Below are positions 43,325-53,173 of a stretch of DNA of 64,000 nucleotides, one piece after another (the first letter of the stretch is position 1; each line of letters opens with the position of its first letter). The notes beneath the pieces were generated by a model. That model did no database searches. It had not been told where the DNA came from and was given only the letters and a program-made list of their open reading frames with translations. The stretch lies in contig CACZGH010000018.1 in the NCBI GenBank assembly GCA_902780635.1, forward strand, positions 38,204 to 102,203, read 5' to 3'. Source of the DNA: an uncultured Prevotellaceae bacterium (GTDB lineage Bacteria; Bacteroidota; Bacteroidia; Bacteroidales; Bacteroidaceae). The position numbers and the translations under genes are program-made.

Positions 43325-43978
43325 ATGACAGGACCTTCTATTCTCATCATCAGTATTCTCATCATACTCATCATCGGTTTTATGCTGACGATTATTTATG
43401 TGAACCATCAGACGAGCAGTATTGTAAAGGTCAATCAGCATCTGGTGGAGTCGCAAAAGGAACTGATGGAGAAAAACAAACGTCAGGAAGAAACAATCAG
43501 CCAGCAGTCAGAGCAGGCCACACAGCTGATCCGTGACCTTACAAAACTGAAGGAACAGATGCGAGCAAAAGACGTGGTGGCGCAATTGTGCGCTCAGGCT
43601 GAGGACCGACAACTCGACTTGAAGCAGTTGCAGTCGATGAGCGACGAGGTCCTGCTGGCTTGGGTCGATGAACGCATGGAGAAGACGCGTATGTACTGTG
43701 ATCCGAATCTCACGCTGAAAAGTGTGGCGAATAGTTTGGGACTGACACAGAAGCGTCTTCAGCAAATCTTGAAAAATGACAGCCGCTATAAGAACCTGAG
43801 TGAATACCTCAATGAGAAGCGCTTCCTGCTGGCGTGCCGTCTACTGCGCGACGAGCCCCAGTGGACCATTGAGGCCGTAGCCAAAGAGGTGGGCTTCAGT
43901 AATAGACTGATGCTTCACGAGATGATGAAGAAGCGCGTTGGTCTCACGCCTGCTCAATACCGCGATACACCACTCTGA
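43325..43978 (+). CDS. Membrane-anchored AraC-type DNA-binding protein
   Basis: A 217-residue protein with one N-terminal membrane segment (ILIISILIILIIGFMLTIIY), a coiled-coil-like region of Gln/Glu/Lys repeats (about residues 45-100), and a C-terminal AraC helix-turn-helix pair (LTLKSVANSLGLTQKRLQQI and WTIEAVAKEVGFSNRLMLHE, then VGLTPAQYRD). The layout matches one-piece membrane regulators or the output half of Bacteroidales sensor proteins without the sensor. The ATG at 43325 is preferred over an upstream GTG. It overlaps the convergent gene by 35 bases. Confidence 0.82.
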   Translation: MTGPSILIISILIILIIGFMLTIIYVNHQTSSIVKVNQHLVESQKELMEKNKRQEETISQQSEQATQLIRDLTKLKEQMRAKDVVAQLCAQAEDRQLDLKQLQSMSDEVLLAWVDERMEKTRMYCDPNLTLKSVANSLGLTQKRLQQILKNDSRYKNLSEYLNEKRFLLACRLLRDEPQWTIEAVAKEVGFSNRLMLHEMMKKRVGLTPAQYRDTPL

Positions 43979-44561
43979 AGATGACGCAAGCATAGATGAA
44001 GGGAACGCAGACGGTGAGCACCTCCATAAGCAGGTTGTCTGTACCACTTGAACTTCCCACCAGGAGCGCCGATACAACTGGAACAATTGTTCCGGTGAGT
44101 ATGTATAGCACCATCCAGATTCCTACTTGTTGCAGACGTCCTCGGTAGCAGATGGCAATGGCTGTGCCCAAGGGAAGATAGACGAGTAGAAGCGAAACGG
44201 CTACCACCAGGGCAACCACATCGAATGCAGAGGACAATCCGGTGAAGAATCCTGCCACATTAAGTGCCAGTACCAGCCACCATAATTTGGTCATTGGGCG
44301 ATACAGCTTCTTCATGCCGCGCATCAGGGCGTAATACATGATGACAGGTCCGAACGTATCGATGATAGCCTGTAGCCAGTGGACGTGTTCTCTAACCCAA
44401 TGAGAGAATGGCGACCACCACTCTGCAGCCTGCACGAGCATACCTATGAAGGCCGCTACAAGCAGCCACCGGGGTAGCCCACTCTCCACATAGTCTACTT
44501 TCCTTAGTTGTGCTATACTCCTCATCTCTTCGGAAGTTGAAGCCTTTGTGTCGTTATTCAT
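43944..44561 (-). CDS. Multi-pass membrane protein of unknown function
   Basis: A 205-residue protein with about five or six membrane segments (for example GLPRWLLVAAFIGMLVQAAEWW, LWWLVLALNVAGFFTG, VVALVVAVSLLLVYLPLG, IWMVLYILTGTIVPVVSALL). The N-terminal 30 residues are polar. The start at 44561 avoids a doubtful 12-residue extension. No family recognised. Its 3' end overlaps the AraC-type gene on the other strand. Confidence 0.7.
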   Translation of the reverse strand: MNNDTKASTSEEMRSIAQLRKVDYVESGLPRWLLVAAFIGMLVQAAEWWSPFSHWVREHVHWLQAIIDTFGPVIMYYALMRGMKKLYRPMTKLWWLVLALNVAGFFTGLSSAFDVVALVVAVSLLLVYLPLGTAIAICYRGRLQQVGIWMVLYILTGTIVPVVSALLVGSSSGTDNLLMEVLTVCVPFIYACVIFRVVYRGIEQA

Positions 44562-44840
44562 CTTATATCGATAGCGTTTTACACTGCAAAATTGCAAAAA
44601 AAATCACATGTCCCATTCCTTGTCGGCGATTTGTTGTGGGTGACAATTTTGATTTCTTACAAAATCACTGATTTCTTACAACAACGTTTTCGTTTTCCCA
44701 ACCCACGTAGTTGCCATTCCTTAAAAAAAGATTAAATTTGCAAAACTAATGATATCCTTGTTAACGTGCCGTTCTGCTTGCTAGCATAGAGAAATCACCG
44801 CGTTATTTCAGACCAATACTTAACATAAAATAAACAAATC

Positions 44841-45608
44841 ATGAAGAAAATCTTACTAACTTTATGTGCCATCGTTACATCTTTGGCATGTTCTGCACAG
44901 TGGACTCAGACCGACCGAGCCATGCACCAGATTGGTGAAGGACTGAAAGCGGTGCTTGGGTCTGTAGAGCGTCAGCAGGCTGCAAAACTGCAAGCCCAGG
45001 AGAAGGCGCAGTACCAGGCAACGTTCAACGATGCCTATGAATCCGCCAAGGCGCTCGAGGAGAGCGGCAAATATGCTGAGGCATTGAGCAAGTATGAGGA
45101 GGCTGCCAAACTGAATTGCAACTATGGTTACACCGACCAAATTAAGTTGTCGAATAAAATCACGAGTCTCTACAAATTGGCAGGTGTGACAGAAGAAGGA
45201 GCAAGTATTCTCAACAATGACAAGGTCACGCTGAGTAATTATTCTGCCTATCGCTTTATGAGGGAGAACCCCATTTGCCAAGCAAAGAAAATGCGCACCA
45301 AAACACGCATTTTACGTGTCTGTTTGTCTGACAAGGAGACGCGAATCGAGTTTGAGTGTGAGAATCCTTATTGTCCAGGTGCTGTATCTGCTCATGCTAA
45401 GACCTATATTAAAGGCAACAAGGGAGGCAAGTTAACTATCGTTGGCACCGACAACGTCAATCTGGATCCAGGAAGGGTCATCGTGCCTTTCCCCTATCAG
45501 AAGCTTGTCTATGCACTTATTTTCCCGCCGCTGCCGGCTGAAGCTACCTCTTTTGAGGTCGTTGACGGGCGTGGCTACTGGAAGTTCACTGATATAAAGA
45601 CCCGCTAA
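44841..45608 (+). CDS. Exported protein with a helical TPR-like region
   Basis: A 255-residue exported protein (signal ending at ACSAQ). Residues about 45-105 contain a helical pair like a single TPR (DAYESAKALEESGKYAEALS, YEEAAKLNCNYGY). The rest is strand-rich with IRFEC...-like segments (TRIEFECENPYCPG, TIVGTDNVNLDPGRVIVPFP). No function is evident. The 70-base gap to the next gene has an A/T-rich stretch but no clear terminator. Confidence 0.65.
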   Translation: MKKILLTLCAIVTSLACSAQWTQTDRAMHQIGEGLKAVLGSVERQQAAKLQAQEKAQYQATFNDAYESAKALEESGKYAEALSKYEEAAKLNCNYGYTDQIKLSNKITSLYKLAGVTEEGASILNNDKVTLSNYSAYRFMRENPICQAKKMRTKTRILRVCLSDKETRIEFECENPYCPGAVSAHAKTYIKGNKGGKLTIVGTDNVNLDPGRVIVPFPYQKLVYALIFPPLPAEATSFEVVDGRGYWKFTDIKTR

Positions 45609-45681
45609 TCAATTGACAGAAACAACACAAATTTTTATAATACTTAAATTCAAATTTAATTTAAACAAAACAGTAACAATC

Positions 45682-46302
45682 ATGAAAAGATTTTTTTGGA
45701 TGATTGCTGCCATCCTTTTCTGCGGCTTTGGTACAACTATGTTGACAGCTTGTGGTGACGACGATGATGACAACGGAAAGGACGAAGGCAAGGGAAATGT
45801 AGAAGTGCGTGTAGCACTGGTGACTCAGCGTGACACCTACAGGATGTTCACCTTCGATTTCACCCTCACCGGTCCTGATGGCAAGACCAATACTTATAAG
45901 TTCGATTCCACCGACAATAACGACGATAAGTTCTATGAGGCAGAGGCCAACAACTTCCAGTTAGCTTGCATGCCTTACCTCTTCTACCCTGGCGCAACGA
46001 GCTTCTTCGAGAATGTTGTCATGCACCACTATGTCTTCAAGAATGTGCCGAGCGGGGCAACGCTCGATTACAAGACCGTCTCACACCTTGTGAGGAGCTT
46101 CCAGCCTGAAGAGAAAGGCAACAAATACCTCATGGCTACCGTCATGGTGTCCTATGTTACTGCTGATGGTCAAGTGCATCCGCTCAAGCCCTTCGATTTC
46201 AACTTTGGCATTCCCGACAAGTCCATGTGGGAGAAGAACATGGAGAAGTATGACAACTATACTGTTCCGCAGTCTACCAATTCGGTTACCGTTGTTTATT
46301 AA
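45682..46302 (+). CDS. Predicted lipoprotein of unknown function
   Basis: A 206-residue protein (signal with lipobox MLTAC) followed by an acidic stretch (GDDDDDNGKDEGKG) typical of surface lipoprotein export signals in Bacteroidota. The body is strand-rich (RMFTFDFTLTGPDGKTNTYK). The ATG at 45682 is preferred over 45613. No function assigned. Confidence 0.68.
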   Translation: MKRFFWMIAAILFCGFGTTMLTACGDDDDDNGKDEGKGNVEVRVALVTQRDTYRMFTFDFTLTGPDGKTNTYKFDSTDNNDDKFYEAEANNFQLACMPYLFYPGATSFFENVVMHHYVFKNVPSGATLDYKTVSHLVRSFQPEEKGNKYLMATVMVSYVTADGQVHPLKPFDFNFGIPDKSMWEKNMEKYDNYTVPQSTNSVTVVY

Positions 46303-46370
46303 ACAAATCAGCTAAAGTAAGAAGACGCCCCTCTTTTTACGAAAAGTCAATTTTTTAACAATACACAAAG

Positions 46371-47423
46371 ATGAAAAAAAACATGACAAAGATGCTGCTT
46401 CTGGCAATGATGCTGATGGCAAGCAGCAGTATGTCGGCTTACGACTTCATCGTTGACGGCGTGCGTTATAATAAGAAGTCTGCCAACGAGGTTTGGGTGG
46501 CTAAGTATCAAGAGTATTCTGATCAAAAATACGAGGGCGATATAGTCGTTCCTGATGAGGTGGTCTACGAAGGTACTACTTATAAGGTAACAGGTGTTGA
46601 CGAATGGGTCTTCGGATTAAGCCAGAAACTCACATCGGTAACCCTCGGCAACAACGTGAAGACGCTCAGCGATCGCTCGTTCGCCAAGTCGCGTAGCTTG
46701 ACGAAGGTGGTATTAGGCAATAGTGTCGAAAAGATTGGTAATTATGCTTTTGAGGAGTGTGAGTCGCTCACCAGCATTCAATTACCCGAATCTCTTAAAG
46801 AGATGGGTGAGTCTGTCTTTATGAGCTCAGGACTCACGTCGATTGTCATTCCCGATAAGGTGACAACTCTTGACAGGGCTATCTTCCATTCATGTTATAA
46901 TCTTACTTCGATAAAGATTGGCAAGGGTTTGACTGCCATCCCAGATGAATTGGTCGCCTCTTGCTCATCGCTGAAGAGCATCACCGTGCCCGATCAAGTG
47001 AAGTCCATCGGGGTAAAGGCCTTCTCCAAAGCGGGTGTCGAAACAGTCTATATCGGCAAGGGCGTCACCAACATCGAGAGGTTGGCTTTCGCCGGTTGCA
47101 ATAGCCTGAAGACGGTTTACGCTGCTCCTGCAACCCCCGCCACCACAGGCACCAACGTGTTTTATCAGCTGGATTTTTCCAATATAAGCCTTGTGGTTCC
47201 CACGGGTTCGAAGAGCGCCTATCAGAGTGCCGACACCTGGAAGGATTTCGTAAAGATCTCTGAGATGGACAATATCGAGACTGCCGGTATACAGCAGGCT
47301 AAAACTCAGAGCAATATGCTGGGCATCTACGACATCAATGGCCGTCAGCTGCCTGCTATGCAGAAGGGTTTGAACATCGTGAAGATGAGTAATGGCGAGA
47401 CTCGCAAAGTTGTTGTGAAATAA
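46371..47423 (+). CDS. BspA-type leucine-rich-repeat secreted protein
   Basis: A 350-residue exported protein (signal ending near SSMSA) with about six BspA/LRR_5-type repeats of roughly 23 residues (LTSVTLGNNVKTLSDRSFAK, LTKVVLGNSVEKIGNYAFEE, LTSIQLPESLKEMGESVF, LKSITVPDQVKSIGVKAFSK). The tail (MLGIYDINGRQLPAMQKGLN ... GETRKVVVK) is a type IX secretion sorting signal type. Such proteins bind host or microbial surfaces in related species. It is the last gene before a strong terminator. Confidence 0.85.
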   Translation: MKKNMTKMLLLAMMLMASSSMSAYDFIVDGVRYNKKSANEVWVAKYQEYSDQKYEGDIVVPDEVVYEGTTYKVTGVDEWVFGLSQKLTSVTLGNNVKTLSDRSFAKSRSLTKVVLGNSVEKIGNYAFEECESLTSIQLPESLKEMGESVFMSSGLTSIVIPDKVTTLDRAIFHSCYNLTSIKIGKGLTAIPDELVASCSSLKSITVPDQVKSIGVKAFSKAGVETVYIGKGVTNIERLAFAGCNSLKTVYAAPATPATTGTNVFYQLDFSNISLVVPTGSKSAYQSADTWKDFVKISEMDNIETAGIQQAKTQSNMLGIYDINGRQLPAMQKGLNIVKMSNGETRKVVVK

Positions 47424-47470
47424 CAAGGTCATCTCCATCACATTTTTCAAAGATAATAAAAATTGGTATT

Positions 47471-47512
47471 CCCCCTGCCCAACCTTCGTGTTGCCGCAGG
47501 GGGCTTTTCTTT
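47471..47512 (+). terminator. Rho-independent terminator after the LRR gene
   Basis: CCCCCTGC (47471-47478) pairs with GCAGGGGG (47496-47503), followed by CTTTTCTTT. It stops the LRR transcript before the convergent gene. Confidence 0.8.
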
Positions 47513-47519
47513 ATGGTCC

Positions 47520-48146
47520 TTATTCCGAATAATCATAGGTTTCCTTCTCGATGGCGATAAACATCTGCCTTATTTTCTCTGCCTTGTCAATCATCTCCTG
47601 CATGAAAGGTGCATATTGGCTCTTTAGTGCGGTGCCATTGAATTCTTCGGTGTATGGGGATTGTTCATCCGTACGTTTCTTGATAATGGCCTTGATGAGT
47701 TTTCCCCTGCTGAAGTAGAATCTCATCTCATATTGCATATCTTCCTGGTTGTCATTAAAAGAGTGATAGGGGGTGTAGGCATAGATGAACGCCACCTTTC
47801 CATCTTTATCATACATGAACTCCTCATAATAATCCATGGCAGAATAATTGTATTTTGTCGTGGCAAAGGTGATATAATGGGATGGGTAGATTTTATCTTC
47901 TTCCCGCTCATCCCAATACATATAAAGGTTTTCCTTGTGTCCTCCTGAGGCTGGAAGAAAAATCCTTGCCTCCAGATGATAGTATTCGCCCCAAGTAGCA
48001 CCGTCATTGGGGTTGTCCTCATTTTTTGTGGAGATGTATTCCTTTATACTCGAGTAACGCTTTCGGATGCTCTCCACGGTGTTTTGGGCCCATCCTGCTT
48101 GCAGGCATACAAAAACACCCAACAATATCAATACTCTTTTTTTCAT
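47520..48146 (-). CDS. Small exported protein of unknown function
   Basis: A 208-residue exported protein (signal ending at AGWAQ) with strand-rich sequence (YYHLEARIFLPASGGHKENL, YMYWDEREEDKIYPSHYITF). No family recognised. It is the last minus-strand gene before the LRR terminator and lies 43 bases downstream of the GH35 gene, so it may share its transcript. Confidence 0.62.
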   Translation of the reverse strand: MKKRVLILLGVFVCLQAGWAQNTVESIRKRYSSIKEYISTKNEDNPNDGATWGEYYHLEARIFLPASGGHKENLYMYWDEREEDKIYPSHYITFATTKYNYSAMDYYEEFMYDKDGKVAFIYAYTPYHSFNDNQEDMQYEMRFYFSRGKLIKAIIKKRTDEQSPYTEEFNGTALKSQYAPFMQEMIDKAEKIRQMFIAIEKETYDYSE

Positions 48147-48189
48147 ATGATTCTATATATATACATTTTATGTGAACGTTGGTCTCTCT

Positions 48190-50202
48190 TTAGAACCCTT
48201 TTTTGGTGATGGTGATACTCTTGACGGACTCTCCCAGGGTGGTGTCGGCCTCACGGGGGAAGTAGATGGGCATATCCTTTTGTATGGGCAGGATGCGCAA
48301 CTCAAGTTTGGCGCAGTCGGCTGGAAGTCGCCAGAGTCCCATGAGGAAGGGACGGCCGTTGTAGAAGTTGTCGGCTACCAACCGTCCGTCGGCATAGAGG
48401 CGGGCGCAATCGCCTTGGTAGTTGATGGTGAGCAGCCCGCTCCGCTCTTGGGGCAGGTTGATGGTATAGACGGCAGCTGTCTCGAAGTCCTCATCGGTCG
48501 GTTCCTCGGCCACCTTGTTCACTCCGATGGAGATGGTGCGCTGTGCGCCAGCCTCCTGCTGTTTTTGGTATGTGACCATTGTGGGGGCTTCAGCTGGTGC
48601 TTCCTTCGGCAGGAAGAGCCTCTCAGCCTGTTCAGAGGTGAGCAGGAAGATGTTGCCGACGACAGGACGCTCCGTGCCCAGTGGTTTTAGGTTGCGTAAG
48701 GTCTTGCCTTTCTCCAGCGCAATGGTCGTGGGAATACCCTTGATCTGCTCCATGTAGATTTTCCCGTCACGCTTCGCTATCAGTTGTGCCGTCGCATAAC
48801 GGATGCCGTCTATATTGACGGGCAGGATGCACATGGTGCCGGCAGGGATGGTCAGCTTCGGCAGTCTCACGCCGCATGCCTCCAACTGCACATTGCGCTT
48901 CGTGGAAAGGTTTTGCAGACGCTCGTAGTTGTTGATGAAGATAAAGCCACTGTTCCCTTTTGAGCGGTATGACCAGCGTAGGAAAGAATCGTCGCCTTTG
49001 GGGATGTCCTGCTGACAGGGGAAGGTGGCTTCCATGGGTGCCAGCATCTCGCCCCAGTCCTGCATAAACAGATGCAGCTTCCTCAACATATAATAATGCG
49101 GATTCTTCTGACCGAACTCACCAAGAGGTGCCTGGAAGTCATAGGTTTTCACGGGCATGTCGTTGTAGTTTGTGGCCAGTGTGCGTTGCATCTCATTGAG
49201 CCATGACTTGCCATCTGGGTTCGTACCGCCATGATACATATAATAGCCCAGAAGGTTCGAGCCGCTGCCGAGTTTCACGATGGCCATGGAATAAGCATCC
49301 TCAGGATAGACATAAGGCCGGCGGTGGTAGGCGGTCATCATGCCTCCGCCCAGTTCGCAGGTAAAATAGGGATACTGCTCGTCACCCTCATTCAACTTCT
49401 CCTTCTGCTCTCCTAGTTGCTCGGTTGCGATGGCCGTTGAAGAACGGAACGCACGGAAATTGAACGCCTTGTAATAGTTGCCCGCTGTCTCCTCAATTGA
49501 GCGTTCCCAAAAACCGTCGGCATAGTCGCCATAGAGGGGAATCATCTCGCCAAAGGGCACTGGTGAACTCAGCTCAGGCCAACCCGTACGGGTGTAGAAA
49601 GGCAGGTCGAAACCGATCTTGGTAGCTATCCCCTTCAGCGCCATCAGATAGGAGCCCGGTCCACGATATTCGTTGTCGAACTGACACGCCATAACTGGTC
49701 CGCCGTCCTTCCATTGCAGGCCCTGCACCTGCGTGAAAATCTGTCGATAGAGCCGTTCCACATATTGAAGGAATACAGGGTCCTGTGAACGCATCTTACA
49801 ACCTTTTGAAAACATCCAGTCGGGGATGCCGCCACAGCGCGCCTCACCATGACAGAATGGCCCTACGCGAAGCACTACGGGCAATTGCTCTGCGTGGCAC
49901 ACCTCCAGAAACTGCCGTAGGTTGCGCTGACTGCTCCAGTCAAAGACGCCCTCTGTTTCCTCGATATGGTTCCAAAATACATAACAGGCGATGACCGTCA
50001 CGCCGCCTTCTTTCATCTTCCGCACTTCATCAGCCCATTTGGCTGCGGGAATACGGGAGTAGTGTACCTCGCCCATCACCGGACAGACACGACGCCCGTC
50101 AATCATCAGACTATACTTGTCCCATGTAATCGTTTGTACCTGACTATGTGCTGTCAGACTGAAACCAATTGTAAATAACAACAATAATAAATAGTTTCTC
50201 AT
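48190..50202 (-). CDS. GH35 beta-galactosidase, exported
   Basis: A 670-residue exported glycosidase (signal ending at TAHSQ). The GH35 barrel shows CPVMGEVHYSRIPAAKWADE, YVFWNHIEETEGVFDW, RVGPFCHGEARCGGIPDW, the acid/base Glu after Asn in ACQFDNEYRG and the nucleophile Glu in YFTCELGGGM. The usual GH35 sequence before that Asn is IE; here it is FD, a small change outside the catalytic Glu. The C-terminal third is beta-sandwich with QGDCARLYADGRLVADNFYNG. Substrates are terminal beta-galactosides, such as pectin side chains. Confidence 0.88.
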   Translation of the reverse strand: MRNYLLLLLFTIGFSLTAHSQVQTITWDKYSLMIDGRRVCPVMGEVHYSRIPAAKWADEVRKMKEGGVTVIACYVFWNHIEETEGVFDWSSQRNLRQFLEVCHAEQLPVVLRVGPFCHGEARCGGIPDWMFSKGCKMRSQDPVFLQYVERLYRQIFTQVQGLQWKDGGPVMACQFDNEYRGPGSYLMALKGIATKIGFDLPFYTRTGWPELSSPVPFGEMIPLYGDYADGFWERSIEETAGNYYKAFNFRAFRSSTAIATEQLGEQKEKLNEGDEQYPYFTCELGGGMMTAYHRRPYVYPEDAYSMAIVKLGSGSNLLGYYMYHGGTNPDGKSWLNEMQRTLATNYNDMPVKTYDFQAPLGEFGQKNPHYYMLRKLHLFMQDWGEMLAPMEATFPCQQDIPKGDDSFLRWSYRSKGNSGFIFINNYERLQNLSTKRNVQLEACGVRLPKLTIPAGTMCILPVNIDGIRYATAQLIAKRDGKIYMEQIKGIPTTIALEKGKTLRNLKPLGTERPVVGNIFLLTSEQAERLFLPKEAPAEAPTMVTYQKQQEAGAQRTISIGVNKVAEEPTDEDFETAAVYTINLPQERSGLLTINYQGDCARLYADGRLVADNFYNGRPFLMGLWRLPADCAKLELRILPIQKDMPIYFPREADTTLGESVKSITITKKGF

Positions 50203-50447
50203 TATTTCTACAGATTATTAGATCCGGATTTCTCAAGTCAACATTTTTCCATCAAATGCCGCTATATGAGGCAGGATTACATCTACCTGCGAAGTGTCAC
50301 TTTCTTCGTCGGCATAAAAGTAATCATTTTTTTCTGATTGTCAAGCACTTTATGGTGAAAAAATGAAAAACCTTTTTGGATAAAGAAATAATGAAATGAA
50401 AATGGATGACGGACGTGGTCTCATCCGAGGTGTGAGGAAGGTGTTTA

Positions 50448-52100
50448 TTAGAAAGTGCAACCCAGGAAAAGGGTTACCTGAGTGTGGTCGCGTCCATTGC
50501 TGTATGCATTGGGCGCGTTTGTTTTGTGATGTCTCACGCTTGCACCCATGTAGGTGGCCATGCGTGTGGCAGGGAAGCGGAACGTATATCTTGCGCTGCC
50601 TCCGATGGTGTACTGGGGGGAGGTGAGCCATTGGTGCTCGCGATAGAGCCATGTATCCATCGTTGGCGAGGGGTGTTGCTTGTCGGATGGTGTCACGAAG
50701 GTGAGGTCTTCGAACGGGGCACCACTGCCATCGAGGAAAGCGCCCGAGAAGCTCAGCGACAGTATCCCCTTGCGCAGCAGCAGATGACGGGTCGCAGAAA
50801 GCCCCCATTCCTGGTTGTTAAGCCGCTGCCGCCTGTAGTAGGGATAGTCATAGGCTGTCTGCTTGCGGTGCATCCACTGGCAACTGGCGGACAGAACCCA
50901 TGTGGGCAGTTCACCGCGGATGTCCAGATAGGCTGTGTAGGCCACCCGTCCCTCTACCCATAGTTTGTTGGCTGTCTTCACGGGGTCGTAATACTCATAA
51001 TATGAGGCACCGCTTTCGTTGCGCTTCTCGCGGAACGACTCGAAGTGGTTGACTAGGTTCTCGGCACCGATGCTCATGTCGATGTGATGGAGCGATGCCT
51101 TGGCATGGTATGACAACCGTCCGTGGTAGTCGTAGGTGTGGGAGTGGTGGAACGAATAGGAAGTGGTGAACTCAGAGCGCCGCCCGTAGTAGCCCTCGCG
51201 GTAGGCCAGGGTGCCCTCGTTGGTGAAGGTGAGGTTGCGACCTAAATGCAGGCCCAGTTGCAGGCCGATGCCGTTATGGTTGTTCACCATCGGCAACTCG
51301 CGCAGTTTGTCGGTGAATCCGGAGTTGGCAAACTGCTCGGTCTCTCCGATGAACGGACCATAGTTGATGAAGGTGACATAGGTCTTGTCCTCACGGCCAT
51401 AGAGATTGAACTTCACACTCTCGGTGGTGCGGCGGTAATAGTAGTAGGCGCCCACGTCCACCACCCCGGCAATAGGCCAGAACACTCCCGTGGTGAGTGT
51501 CATGTCCATCAACTTGTTCTTGTGGCGCAGGTCCTTGTATTTGGCGTAGTTGGCTGCCTTGTAGTCGAGGCGTGCACCTATTGAGAGGCCACGCCACACA
51601 TCGATACCCACACCACTAGTCAGGTGGTAGGTGTCGCGGTGCTTCCTGCCCAGGTTGGTGAGCGAGTCTTCTTCCAGATCGAAAGGCTGTCGGGAGGTGT
51701 CGATGAACACCGAACCACCCATCGCCTTACCTGAAAAATTCTCGTAGCTCATCAGTCCGTAGCCCACAGCTCGGCTGCCTAAACGGTAGAACGACTCCAC
51801 TTCGGCATTGGCGGTGATGGCGTCGGAAGAACCAGAGAAGTCGGTGAACCCACCTTTCTCACGGGTGAATAACAATTGGGCATTGGAGATGTTGTGAGAG
51901 GCGAACCGGGAGAGTGCGGCGGCGTTGCGGCTGGTAAGCCACGCATCGGCATCCTTGACGAAGACATAGTCGCGCATGAGCAGAGAGTCTTGCGCGTGCA
52001 TCGCCAGTGAGGCAAACAGTAGGAGCCCGACCGTTCCACATCGCCACACCTTGAGGCATGACAGACTTCCGAGCTCTGTTGATAGAGTGCGGGAACACAT
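50448..52100 (-). CDS. DUF6850 family outer-membrane beta-barrel protein
   Basis: A 550-residue protein with an N-terminal export signal (GLLLFASLAMHAQ) and many amphipathic strands (GLSIGARLDYKAANYAKYKD, NLTFTNEGTLAYREGYYG, ending in a terminal Phe after TLFLGCTF), typical of barrels; it matches the DUF6850 family. The signal n-region is long, so an inner GTG at 52049 may be the true start; an ATG at 52136 is the longest option. In relatives it accompanies a DUF4876 protein and a TonB-dependent receptor. Here the DUF4876 gene is next but truncated and no receptor follows. Confidence 0.78.
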   Translation of the reverse strand: MCSRTLSTELGSLSCLKVWRCGTVGLLLFASLAMHAQDSLLMRDYVFVKDADAWLTSRNAAALSRFASHNISNAQLLFTREKGGFTDFSGSSDAITANAEVESFYRLGSRAVGYGLMSYENFSGKAMGGSVFIDTSRQPFDLEEDSLTNLGRKHRDTYHLTSGVGIDVWRGLSIGARLDYKAANYAKYKDLRHKNKLMDMTLTTGVFWPIAGVVDVGAYYYYRRTTESVKFNLYGREDKTYVTFINYGPFIGETEQFANSGFTDKLRELPMVNNHNGIGLQLGLHLGRNLTFTNEGTLAYREGYYGRRSEFTTSYSFHHSHTYDYHGRLSYHAKASLHHIDMSIGAENLVNHFESFREKRNESGASYYEYYDPVKTANKLWVEGRVAYTAYLDIRGELPTWVLSASCQWMHRKQTAYDYPYYRRQRLNNQEWGLSATRHLLLRKGILSLSFSGAFLDGSGAPFEDLTFVTPSDKQHPSPTMDTWLYREHQWLTSPQYTIGGSARYTFRFPATRMATYMGASVRHHKTNAPNAYSNGRDHTQVTLFLGCTF

Positions 52101-52196
52101 GTCGTATGGGGTGGCGATGTGGTTGGCGGGTTGCATAGTGAGGAAGTAAATGAAAAAATGTAATTAGAGGTGGCAGGTGATTTTTGGCAGACACCC

Positions 52197-53012
52197 TTAG
52201 TCTCTCAGTGAGCAGCGCTGGCGCTCATGGAAATCCTCCGTAGAGTTGTTGAAGTCCTGGAAGATGATGTGGGCACCCTGCTTCATGCTGGCCTCTGCGT
52301 CGATGCCACTGGGGTCAGTGCTCTCGCCCACGCCAAGGCTGTAGTCATACACCAGTTTGCCGGCATTCTCGGGCAGGGCCTCGGTGGCAGCCTTGTCGAC
52401 ATTCCGGTAGAGGGAGTGACCCTGGTATTTCGTGAGCCATACGGCACCACCGTCGATGTCGGCAGTGAGGCGCTTCTGGCAGTCGTCGGGATAGTCGTAG
52501 GAGAATACCTCTACGCCATCGACAATCCACTCATTGGGAACAGCGAAGCAGGCGAAGGTCTGGGTGTTCTGCCCTTCGGGATACCAGATGTTGTTCACGT
52601 CGTCGGCCCAAGAGGCGGCGTCGATGCCCTGAGTCTGGAAGATGAAGAAGGCAGGAGAGTTCACCGAGACGGTCCAACCATTACCCAATCCAATCTCCTT
52701 GGCTTTCAGGTAGTGAGAGGTGGGGATGACACTGGAAGGTGTGGGGTAGTAGTTGGTGTGGTTGTAGCCGCTTTCGGGGTCGTACATGCAGTAGTAATCG
52801 GGGTTGGCATAGTTGACCGACTGCGACACAGTCTGCGTGTTGTCGATGGCACCATGGATGTTGACCACTATTTGAGAGTAGGGTTCGATCACCAATGAGC
52901 CCTGGAACCACCAGATGCCGTGCCATGCGGGGATGATGCCCTGCGACTCATACACCAGTTTGCCGTTCTCGTCGTAGTTGTTGGGAACCGAGGAGTAGGC
53001 GTTAGAAGTTCG
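52197..53012 (-). pseudogene. DUF4876 gene, 5'-truncated remnant
   Basis: The 3' half of a DUF4876-type protein (YDENGKLVYESQGIIPAWHG, LVIEPYSQIVVNIHGAIDNT, NSPAFFIFQTQGIDAASWAD, then VEVFSYDYPDD). The frame runs back from the stop at 52197 to a TGA at 53015-53013 without any signal peptide or ATG; the first usable start would be the GTG at 52955. Roughly the first third to half of the family length is missing. The loss lies at the junction with the truncated pectinesterase (see findings). It is 61 bases from the DUF6850 gene. Confidence 0.75.
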
Positions 53013-53173
53013 TCAGTCAGACCGTCCATCAAGAGCCTGCAGTCGTCACATTTCCCTTCAATGCAGGCACAGAAGGGCAGACAGCTGTTTTTGGTCCTCA
53101 GCCAGAGGTAGAGTCTTATTTCAAATCGTCTTACGCCTCCCATGGAGAGGGACTTGTCATTAAAGGTGCCTCT

